Source: DATJKD01 sp963728295 (GTDB taxonomy: Bacteria; Pseudomonadota; Gammaproteobacteria; Steroidobacterales; Steroidobacteraceae). Taken from it: a stretch of DNA of 64,000 nt. Positions within the stretch are counted from its first letter, which is position 1, and the number at the start of each line of letters is the position of its first letter. Positions 55,756 to 62,475 of this stretch are shown here, piece by piece. The notes beneath the pieces are model-generated. The model was not told the DNA's origin, ran no database searches, and saw only the letters and a program-made list of their open reading frames with translations. The stretch is taken from assembly GCA_963728295.1 (NCBI GenBank), contig CAVSKB010000019.1, forward strand, positions 1,136,162 to 1,200,161, in the 5' to 3' direction. The position numbers were made by a program, and so were the translations under genes.

Positions 55756-56607
55756 ATGCGCACCCCGGGAACGATCCCAATCCTTACGATGCCCGTCTCG
55801 CTGGCGCTCGCATGCGCGGCGCTACTGGCGCTCGGCGCGTGCGAAGGAGGCCGCGAATCGCCCGCAGAGACCCGTGCCGAAATGGCGTGGGCGCGCGCCG
55901 CACTCGAGCGCAATCCGAATATCGAAGTGGTGGCCACGGACTCCGAGGCCGGCGTGTTCACGGTGCGCGACAAGATCAGCGGCGAGGTACGTGCGGTCGA
56001 AGTGGACGAGCTGGCCGCGGCACCGATCGCGCAGCTTTCGGCCCGGCCTGCGGCCGCGTCCGCGTCCGGTGAATCCGCGGCTGCCGGCGCAGGCAGTGGC
56101 GAGGAAGAAGCTGAGGTGAGCAGCGACGATTCGATGGATCAATCCGTTGCACAGGAGGTCCCGATCACCGAGCCGCTCGGCTACACCATTCAACGGTCGG
56201 GCGGCCAGGTGAAGGTCAGCGGCCCGGGCGTGTCCATCGTCTCGGCGGGCGCCCAGGGGCCGGCGACAGCGAAGGGCGAGCCGGGCCAGCGCGCCTCCGA
56301 CCCGATTGTCTGTGAAGGCCGCATGATGCATATCGACAATCAGCGCATCTTCGTCGACGGCGACGCGATCACCGCGCGGAACGGGTGCGACCTGCACATC
56401 ACCAACAGCCGTATCGTCGCGTCGGGAACCGGCGTGGTGGTGCGCGACGCAACCGCGCACATCTCCAACAGCTACATCGAGGGCGGGTCCGGGTCGTACG
56501 ATGCCGGCATCGGCGCGAAGATGTTCCTGCGCGACGCGACCTTCAACGGCGTCATTCATCGCGACGCGTTCGCACAGATCCAGGACCAGGGCGGCAATCG
56601 GCCCTGA
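55756..56607 (+). CDS. Lipoprotein with predicted right-handed beta-helix C-terminus
   Basis: A 283-residue protein of unknown function. Lipobox ALLALGAC, then an acidic, Ala/Ser-rich linker (SGEEEAEVSSDDS) and a C-terminal segment of short strands (MMHIDNQRIFVDGDAITARN; CDLHITNSRIVAS; ATAHISNSYIEGG), as in pectate-lyase-like coils. GGAGGT lies 5 nt before the ATG. A monocistronic gene facing the ArsR pair. No catalytic residues recognised. Confidence 0.7.
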   Translation: MRTPGTIPILTMPVSLALACAALLALGACEGGRESPAETRAEMAWARAALERNPNIEVVATDSEAGVFTVRDKISGEVRAVEVDELAAAPIAQLSARPAAASASGESAAAGAGSGEEEAEVSSDDSMDQSVAQEVPITEPLGYTIQRSGGQVKVSGPGVSIVSAGAQGPATAKGEPGQRASDPIVCEGRMMHIDNQRIFVDGDAITARNGCDLHITNSRIVASGTGVVVRDATAHISNSYIEGGSGSYDAGIGAKMFLRDATFNGVIHRDAFAQIQDQGGNRP

Positions 56608-56628
56608 TTCAATCGGACGACACGACGC

Positions 56629-56970
56629 CTAGCCGTCCTCGACGAGCGCCCGCAACCGCGCGAGCGCGCGGTCCCACTGCCGCGAGGCGCGCTCGAGATG
56701 AGCGCGTGCCTGCGCGAGGCCGTCGGGCTCCAGCACGAAGCGGCTTTCGCGCCCGATCCGCTCGCTGCGCACCATCCCGGCGTCCTCGAGCACGCGCAGG
56801 TGCTTGCTCACGCCCTGCCGCGTGAGTCCGAGACCGTCGGTGAGCTCGATGATCGAGCGCGACCGCCCGTCCCGAAGGCGCGCGAGCAGGTTGAGCCGTG
56901 TCGCGTCGCCGAGCGCGGCAAACACCGGCGCCGCCGCCGCCGGGATGAACTCAGCGACGCGAGGCGACAT
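56629..56970 (-). CDS. ArsR-family transcriptional regulator
   Basis: A 113-residue winged helix-turn-helix (PVFAALGDATRLNLLARL; LGLTRQGVSKHLRVLEDAGMV; SERIGRESRFVLEPD). No Cys-based metal site, so it belongs to the non-metal ArsR group often paired with SRPBCC proteins. Start overlaps the SRPBCC gene by 20 bp, so the pair is coupled. May repress its own operon through inverted repeats upstream of the SRPBCC gene. Confidence 0.88.
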   Translation of the reverse strand: MSPRVAEFIPAAAAPVFAALGDATRLNLLARLRDGRSRSIIELTDGLGLTRQGVSKHLRVLEDAGMVRSERIGRESRFVLEPDGLAQARAHLERASRQWDRALARLRALVEDG

Positions 56971-57412
56971 GCTCGGCGATGTTGCGAGCCTGGATGTTCC
57001 AGCCTTCGGTGTTGTCCCGCAGGACCTTGATCCGGCGGGCTTCCGGGAGCGCCGCGATGCCCGATTCCGTGATGGTCAGGCGCGTGCCGCGCGGTATCGC
57101 CTCGAACCGGAACTCGACCAGCGTTGTCGGCTGACGCTCGACCGGCACACCCGACTCCGCGTCATAGTCGTGCCAGCGGAACGAGAACAGGCGTTCGGGC
57201 TCGATCCGCTCGACGGTCGCCCGCCAGGGCCAGCCCTCGAAGCCCGGATAGGTCATCTTTCCCGTCGAAACGGCGCCGGGCTTGAAGGGGCCGTCGAGCT
57301 TGACGCGAAACCACTGGCCGAACTCCTCGTGGTCCGTCACCGCCCGCCATACCCGCGCCACGGGCGCCTCCATCTCGATCACCTTCTCGATCCTGTCGTT
57401 GGAGCTGTTCAT
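56951..57412 (-). CDS. SRPBCC (AHSA1-like) domain protein
   Basis: A 153-residue START-type fold: IEKVIEMEAPVARVWRAVTD, FGQWFRVKL, and TTLVEFRFEAIPRGTRLTITESGI. Function of bacterial AHSA1-like partners of ArsR regulators is not known; hydrophobic ligand binding is likely. ATG at 57412 has AGGAGG 6 nt upstream. First gene of the pair. Confidence 0.82.
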   Translation of the reverse strand: MNSSNDRIEKVIEMEAPVARVWRAVTDHEEFGQWFRVKLDGPFKPGAVSTGKMTYPGFEGWPWRATVERIEPERLFSFRWHDYDAESGVPVERQPTTLVEFRFEAIPRGTRLTITESGIAALPEARRIKVLRDNTEGWNIQARNIAEHVASRR

Positions 57413-57413
57413 T

Positions 57414-57431
57414 GGCAACCTCCTGGTTGCC
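57414..57431. promoter_or_regulatory. Inverted repeat over the SRPBCC ribosome-binding site
   Basis: GGCAACC-TCCT-GGTTGCC: a perfect 7-4-7 inverted repeat covering the AGGAGG. A second one, GCAAC-N6-GTTGC, lies at 57461-57476. Direct similarity of the halves (GGTTGC) suggests a shared ArsR operator or an RNA hairpin sequestering the ribosome-binding site. Confidence 0.45.
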
Positions 57432-57484
57432 TATCATGCTACGCCCCTGACCGGTCATACGCAACTGTTTGGTTGCTTGTTATC

Positions 57485-57955
57485 TCAGCCGCCGCGGTCG
57501 ACGCGCGACATGTGCGCCTCCAACCGCGCCGCCGCTTCCTCGAATTGCCGCTCATCGAGCCTCAAACGCTGGATGCGCCAGCCCTCCGGCGTGCGCACGG
57601 CCTGCGTGTCGTAGACGCCGCCCATCGCCATGTGCATAACATGCATGCAGGTGCGCACGCGTGCGCGATCCCCGTCCAGGTCGATGACGTGGTTGCTCAT
57701 GAAGTGCAGCACGTCCGGAAAGGGCGCGAGCACGGTGCGGAACCAGCCGACGATCGCATCGGTGCCGCTCACTCCTGTCGCGCCCTCGACGTACTGGTCG
57801 ACGGAGCCGAAATCGACGGAGGCATCGGGCGTGAAGACCTCGCGCAGGTCCTCGAACTGCGCGGTGTCGATCGCGAGCGCGTAGCGGTGCATCAGCTCCG
57901 CGAGCTCGACGCGGTCGGCGGTGGCCTGCCAGCGCTGGTCGTCGGTCGCCCCCAT
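57485..57955 (-). CDS. SnoaL-like (NTF2-fold) protein
   Basis: A 156-residue NTF2-fold protein: VELAELMHRYALAIDTAQF, LREVFTPDASVDFGS, DAIVGWFRTVLAPF and VLHFMSNHVIDLDGDRA, the usual order of the SnoaL_4 group seen in aromatic or steroid modification. ATG at 57955. Monocistronic on the minus strand; divergent from the DUF1993 gene. Substrate unknown. Confidence 0.78.
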   Translation of the reverse strand: MGATDDQRWQATADRVELAELMHRYALAIDTAQFEDLREVFTPDASVDFGSVDQYVEGATGVSGTDAIVGWFRTVLAPFPDVLHFMSNHVIDLDGDRARVRTCMHVMHMAMGGVYDTQAVRTPEGWRIQRLRLDERQFEEAAARLEAHMSRVDRGG

Positions 57956-58100
57956 GGGTCCGGTCCCCCCGGTTCTCTATTAGATGGGCCGATTGCAGCA
58001 TCCGGCGTCGGAAACGTCCAGACAGGCGTCCCCGCCCTTTCAAGGCTATGCTGCGGCGCAGGCCGCGTGGCGACCCGGGCAAATACCAAGGAGGCGAGCA

Positions 58101-58637
58101 GTGAGCTTCACCATTTACTCGATGGCGATGGACACCTTCGTGCCGATGCTGGGCACCCTCTCGAAGCTGCTCGACAAGGGCGCCGAGCACATGAAGGCCA
58201 AAGGGCTGAAACCCGACACGCTTGCGGAGGCGCGGCTTGTGCCTGACATGTTCCCGCTCACGAGACAGGTGCAGATCGCCTGCGACCAGGCGAAGAGCAT
58301 AGCGGCGCGGCTCACGGGGCAGGAGCCGCCGAAGTTCGAGGACACCGAGCAGACGCTCGATGAGCTCAAGGCACGCATCCGGCGCACGCTCGACTATGTC
58401 GCGGGCGTGCCCGAGAGCGCGTACCAGGGCGCCGAGACTCGTCGGGTCACATTCCCGCTCGGGGAAGAATTCGTGCTCGACATGGACGGCGTGCAGTACC
58501 TGCGCGACTGGGCGCTGCCGAATTTCTATTTCCACGTCGTCACGGCCTACGACATCCTGCGCAGCCAGGGCGTCCAGATAGGCAAGCAGGACTACCTGGC
58601 GCACGCCGACTACGCGATCCGCCGCACGGCAAGCTAA
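58101..58637 (+). CDS. DUF1993 family protein
   Basis: A 178-residue all-alpha protein matching DUF1993 (YSMAMDTFVPMLGTLSKLLD; RLVPDMFPLTRQVQIACDQAK; YFHVVTAYDILRSQGVQIGK). The fold resembles the DinB four-helix bundle. GTG start with AGGAGG 7 nt upstream. Same direction as the following secreted SnoaL-like and SDR genes (17 bp and 10 bp gaps), so possibly an operon. Function unknown. Confidence 0.85.
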   Translation: MSFTIYSMAMDTFVPMLGTLSKLLDKGAEHMKAKGLKPDTLAEARLVPDMFPLTRQVQIACDQAKSIAARLTGQEPPKFEDTEQTLDELKARIRRTLDYVAGVPESAYQGAETRRVTFPLGEEFVLDMDGVQYLRDWALPNFYFHVVTAYDILRSQGVQIGKQDYLAHADYAIRRTAS

Positions 58638-58654
58638 TCAGAAGGAAGTTCCAA

Positions 58655-59131
58655 ATGATCGGTCCAGGAAGAATCGGCGCGTTCGCCGTGACTGTTTCGC
58701 TCATGGCGGCGGCGAGCTCTGTGGGCAGAACCGAAGGAGCAGGGACGAACGATGCGCGGGCTGCAATCGAGCAGGGAAATGGCCGGTTCAGCGAGGCAAT
58801 TGCGCGCGGCGACGCAAAGGCCGTTGCGGCGCTCTACACCGAGGACGCGATCATGCTTCCCGAGCGCGGGGCGATGGTGAAAGGCCGTCAAGCCATCGGG
58901 GAGTTCTGGAAGACGGCGATGGACGGCGGCGTGAAGAGCGTGACGCTGACGACGCTCGATGTTGGCGCAAACGGCGATCTTGCGCATGAGGTCGGAACCG
59001 TTCTGCTGATGATCAACGTCGAGGGGAAGCCGCAGGCTACGGCGTCCGCGAAGTACGTCGTCGTCTGGAAACGGGGAGCAGACGGTTGGAAGATGCACCG
59101 CGATATCTGGAACGATCCGCCGCCGGAGTAG
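58655..59131 (+). CDS. Secreted ketosteroid-isomerase-like (DUF4440/SgcJ) protein
   Basis: A 158-residue protein with a signal peptide (FAVTVSLMAAASS) and NTF2 fold: ARAAIEQGNGRFSEAIARGD, VAALYTEDAIMLPERGAMVK, AIGEFWKTAMDGG and a final WKMHRDIWN. Probably periplasmic. AGAAGGAAG precedes the ATG. Function unknown. Confidence 0.8.
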   Translation: MIGPGRIGAFAVTVSLMAAASSVGRTEGAGTNDARAAIEQGNGRFSEAIARGDAKAVAALYTEDAIMLPERGAMVKGRQAIGEFWKTAMDGGVKSVTLTTLDVGANGDLAHEVGTVLLMINVEGKPQATASAKYVVVWKRGADGWKMHRDIWNDPPPE

Positions 59132-59141
59132 AACTGCCGTC

Positions 59142-59897
59142 ATGGGAAATCTCAGCGGGAAGATCGCACTCGTCACCGGCGCCGGCCAGGGTGTCGGCCA
59201 GGGCATCAGCTGGGCGCTCGCTGGCGAGGGCGCGAGCATTGCGGTGGCCGGTCGCACCGTCGCGAAACTCGAGGCGACCTGCTCCGAGATCGAGCGCCGC
59301 GGCGGCACGGCGCTCGCAGTCGAATGCGACGTCAAGCGACCGGATTCACTCGAGAGATGCGTCGCACGTGTCGTCGAGCGCTTCGGACGAATCAACATCC
59401 TGGTCAACAACGCGCAGGAGGTGCCCCTCGGCCCGCTCAATGGCGTGACCGAGGAGGCGCTGCAGGCCGGCTGGGAGTCCGGTCCGCTCGCGACCTTTCG
59501 CCTGATGAAGCTCTGCTATCCGTACTTGAAAGGCGACGGCTGCATCATCAACCTCGCGAGCACCGCGGCGCTGCGCTGGGACGCGAGCAACTACAGCGCC
59601 TACGCCGCCGTCAAGGAAGCGATCCGGGCCCTGAGTCGCGGGGCAGCCTGCGAATGGGCCAAGGACGGCATCCGCACCAACGTCATCCTGCCGCACGCCA
59701 AGTCCCCGGCACTCAAAGGCTGGATCGAGAGCCGCCCCGAGGAGGCCGCAGCCTTCATCGCCACGATCCCGCAGCAACGCGTCGGCGAGTGCGAAGGCGA
59801 CATCGGCCGCTTCGTCGCTCTCCTCTGCAGCGATGCCAGCTCGTACGTGAACGGGCAAAGCATCGCCGTCGACGGCGGCCAGGCCTACATGGGCTGA
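59142..59897 (+). CDS. Short-chain dehydrogenase/reductase
   Basis: A 251-residue intact SDR. TGAGQGVG at 12-19, Arg38 after the second strand (VAGRT), which favours NADP, NNA at 89-91, Ser140, Tyr154 and Lys158 (YAAVK). Third gene of a loose plus-strand cluster with DUF1993. Substrate unknown. Confidence 0.85.
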   Translation: MGNLSGKIALVTGAGQGVGQGISWALAGEGASIAVAGRTVAKLEATCSEIERRGGTALAVECDVKRPDSLERCVARVVERFGRINILVNNAQEVPLGPLNGVTEEALQAGWESGPLATFRLMKLCYPYLKGDGCIINLASTAALRWDASNYSAYAAVKEAIRALSRGAACEWAKDGIRTNVILPHAKSPALKGWIESRPEEAAAFIATIPQQRVGECEGDIGRFVALLCSDASSYVNGQSIAVDGGQAYMG

Positions 59898-59939
59898 GGG
59901 GTGTCCGGGGTCAGGTCAACACTCTAAATAGTCGACCGG

Positions 59940-60566
59940 TCACTCGCACAGCTTGCGAGTCGCTTCCAACGAGGACTCGACCCGCTTGACGCAATCGGCC
60001 TTCTGAGCGCCCTCGTACCGACCGCACACGGCCTCCGGGTCCGACGCAGCCGCCTCGGCGCGCATCTGCTGGCAGACTTCGCTGTCCTTGTCGGCCTTCA
60101 TCAGGCCGTCGTCCGGATCGCAGGGTCCCAGGTAGTGGTAGCGTCCTTTCATCGTCGTGACGGCTCCGCCTTTCCTCTTCTCGACTGATTCGAAGAACAG
60201 GCTGTCGGCGGACTCACGCTTCATCGTCATTACGGTCGTGGGACGCTCGGGACATCGCGTCTCGATCTCCGCCTCGCCGGTCGTGTTCTTGAGCACGGCC
60301 TTGGTGCACGCCGATTCGGAAGGCTTCACGTCCTTGCCCATTTCGAGGCCGGCATCCATGCAGACGGCCACCTGGGACATCCGCTTGGCGTTCGCCATCA
60401 GCGCCGGATCCGAAGCCTCGAGCAGCTCCGTTTTCCAGAGGCCGTGAGGGTTCGGACGATCTCCGAACAACTTGAGCCGGGGCTTGGTCGACTCGGCGCC
60501 CGTCGCGACGGCACAGCACAGTATAGCCGCTGCTAACCCCGTCTGGAACAGTCGATTGCGCGCCAT
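59940..60566 (-). CDS. Secreted DUF3617-like protein
   Basis: A 208-residue protein with a signal peptide (GLAAAILCCAVATGAES). The pattern GLWKTELLEASDP, then VCMDAG, and TTVMTMKRESADSLFFE with DUF3617-like paired cysteines, followed by a Cys-rich tail (CQQMRAEA; VCGRYEGAQKADCVKR). Unusually the family core is extended by about 50 residues. Diverges from the phosphatase gene. Function unknown. Confidence 0.65.
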   Translation of the reverse strand: MARNRLFQTGLAAAILCCAVATGAESTKPRLKLFGDRPNPHGLWKTELLEASDPALMANAKRMSQVAVCMDAGLEMGKDVKPSESACTKAVLKNTTGEAEIETRCPERPTTVMTMKRESADSLFFESVEKRKGGAVTTMKGRYHYLGPCDPDDGLMKADKDSEVCQQMRAEAAASDPEAVCGRYEGAQKADCVKRVESSLEATRKLCE

Positions 60567-60618
60567 GAACTACTCCCTGCGCCTTCCGAGGCGTGCCTCT
60601 AGGCTAAACCCGGTTCGA

Positions 60619-60637
60619 ACGAAATCAATAATTTCGT
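60619..60637. promoter_or_regulatory. Inverted repeat in a divergent promoter gap
   Basis: ACGAAAT-CAATA-ATTTCGT: a perfect 7-5-7 inverted repeat, AT-rich against a GC-rich background. It lies 53 bp upstream of the DUF3617-like start and 26 bp upstream of the phosphatase start. Candidate operator for the pair. Confidence 0.45.
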
Positions 60638-60662
60638 CGCATTCCGCCCGTATTCTGGCTCG

Positions 60663-61742
60663 ATGCACCCCAAGGCTTACAAACTGCGGCGGATCGCATT
60701 TTCTGTTGCGACGCTGCTCAGCGCGGCGCCCGCATGTGCGATCGACGGGGCGCAAGTCACGCGCCTGACCCCGGAACGCATCGAAGTTTCCTGGACCGAT
60801 GGTGACCCGGTGGACCTGTATGTGTCAGCCGCGCCCGATGCCGAACCGGGTGAATGGAGACTCGTGGAATCGGAAGACCGGGACGGCCATTTCGAGTTCG
60901 GCAGTTCACGGAAGGAGCGCGTCTATTTTCTGTTGAGGGATAGGGGCGACCAGTCGACGCTCAAGGTTGCCGAGCGGGAATTGCCCCTGGAGCACAGCTC
61001 GAACTTTCGGGACCTCGGCGGTTACCCCGCGGCCGACGGGCGGCACGTTCGGTGGGGACGGGTCTATCGATCAGGCGCGTCGGCGCTCCTGAGCGATGCG
61101 GATGTGGACGCGGTCGACCATCTGGGCGTTACGGCGCTCGTGGACCTGCGCTCGACCGAGGAGCGCAGCCTCGCGCCGACGCGACTCACGGGCATTCCGT
61201 ACCGGGCGACCGACTATTCGATGCGTCCACTGGTCGCCCAGCTCAGCGACCCGCAATTGTCGAGGCCGGTGATCATGGAGCGGTTGTACCGAGAGTGGCC
61301 GCTCAGCCTGGCGGCGCAGTTCCGGGAAGTCTTCGAGCAGCTGCTCGCGAGTCCCGGGCCGGTCCTCTACAACTGCTCCGCCGGCCAGGACCGCACCGGT
61401 GTCGCCACCGCACTGGTGCTGAGCGCGCTCGGCGTGCCACGCCAGGTCGTCCTGGAGGATTACCTGCTGTCGACACAACTGCGACGACCGGAAAACGAGC
61501 TGCCGCACATCGATCCGACGGAACATGCCGACGACCCCGTAGCACTGTTCTTCGCCCGCTCCCAGGATCAGCCCGGGGCGCGGAAACCGCAGCCATTGGT
61601 GGATGCTCAGGGCAGACCGTGGCTCGCCGCCACGTTTGCGGAAATCGAGCTCCGCTGGGGGTCGGTCGAAGGGTACCTCGACCAGGTCCTGGGCGTTGAC
61701 GCCGCGGACATCGAGACCTTGCGAAAGAGGTACCTCGAGTAG
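60663..61742 (+). CDS. Secreted tyrosine (dual-specificity-like) phosphatase
   Basis: A 359-residue protein. Signal peptide (AFSVATLLSAAPACA), an N-terminal beta-rich domain of about 90 residues, then a PTP domain: NFRDLGGYPAADGRHVRWGRVYRSG, ALVDLRSTEER and the P-loop NCSAGQDRTG (Cys-x5-Arg) with the typical Tyr_phosphatase_3 layout. It would act in the periplasm or outside the cell, hydrolysing phospho-tyrosine, lipid or sugar phosphates. Confidence 0.85.
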   Translation: MHPKAYKLRRIAFSVATLLSAAPACAIDGAQVTRLTPERIEVSWTDGDPVDLYVSAAPDAEPGEWRLVESEDRDGHFEFGSSRKERVYFLLRDRGDQSTLKVAERELPLEHSSNFRDLGGYPAADGRHVRWGRVYRSGASALLSDADVDAVDHLGVTALVDLRSTEERSLAPTRLTGIPYRATDYSMRPLVAQLSDPQLSRPVIMERLYREWPLSLAAQFREVFEQLLASPGPVLYNCSAGQDRTGVATALVLSALGVPRQVVLEDYLLSTQLRRPENELPHIDPTEHADDPVALFFARSQDQPGARKPQPLVDAQGRPWLAATFAEIELRWGSVEGYLDQVLGVDAADIETLRKRYLE

Positions 61743-61851
61743 GGCCCTCACCCGTGATGTAGGGCCCGCGTCAGAAAACCGTCATCGCCCTATCGTCACG
61801 CGTTCAAACAGCGCGATGAGACTGGTCGTGAACCCGGAAGTGGAGGCACGC

Positions 61852-62103
61852 ATGTACAGCACGAGCACGGGCAACGCAGAGCTCGACCAGGCAGAGCTCT
61901 ACCAGAAAGTGCAGAAGCTCGAAACCCGCTATCGTGAGACGTCCCTTCAGCTCGACCTCGCTCGCCTCGAGTGCTACCAGCTGAGGCGCGACGCGAGCGC
62001 TCCCCCCGCCGAGATCGCAAGGGCGGAGGAAAAGGTGTTCGAGCTCATCGACAAGCGCGACGCCCTGCGCGCCGAGCTCGAGCGTCTCGAGAATCTCCAC
62101 TAG
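61852..62103 (+). CDS. Small coiled-coil protein
   Basis: An 83-residue, highly charged helical protein: AELDQAELYQKVQKLETRYR through EEKVFELIDKRDALRAELER, with heptad-like Leu spacing. ATG at 61852 is favoured by GGAGG 6 nt upstream; ATG at 61816 is in frame but has none. Its TAG overlaps the stop of the convergent gene at 62100. Function unknown. Confidence 0.6.
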   Translation: MYSTSTGNAELDQAELYQKVQKLETRYRETSLQLDLARLECYQLRRDASAPPAEIARAEEKVFELIDKRDALRAELERLENLH

Positions 62104-62312
62104 GGATTGACTAGATAGGTCAGTTTCAGGCCGGCGAAGAGAAGCCCGGCCGTCACGACCTGGATCGATCCCAGGCGGACGGTCATTGACGCGCGCAGGA
62201 GCTCCATGTCACGCGCGATGTCCTTGCGCAGCTGATCGATCTCACGACGCAGCAAATCCACGTCCTGCTTCAGGAGCAACGTGTCTTGCTTGGTCGCCAA
62301 AGTCGCGCCCAT
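62100..62312 (-). CDS. Small coiled-coil membrane protein
   Basis: A 70-residue protein: a heptad helix (LKQDVDLLRREIDQLRKDIA) and one C-terminal membrane segment (VVTAGLLFAGLKLTYLV), the layout of DUF1640/CCDC90-like or related bacterial tail-anchored proteins. GGAG lies 6 nt before the ATG. Converges on the other coiled-coil gene with overlapping stops (CTAG). Function unknown; perhaps the two helices interact. Confidence 0.6.
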   Translation of the reverse strand: MGATLATKQDTLLLKQDVDLLRREIDQLRKDIARDMELLRASMTVRLGSIQVVTAGLLFAGLKLTYLVNP

Positions 62313-62475
62313 GTCCGCTCCATGGCATCGATCACCGCCCGGGCCTTTTCCGCAGGGACGTCGATGCTGACCAGCGCATCACATACTGTTGTACCGCACC
62401 GCACCTGAGAGGGGACTTTCCTGCACGTTTCCGCGGAAACTCCCGAGGACCTGAACGTCGCCGGAGGACCGACGC

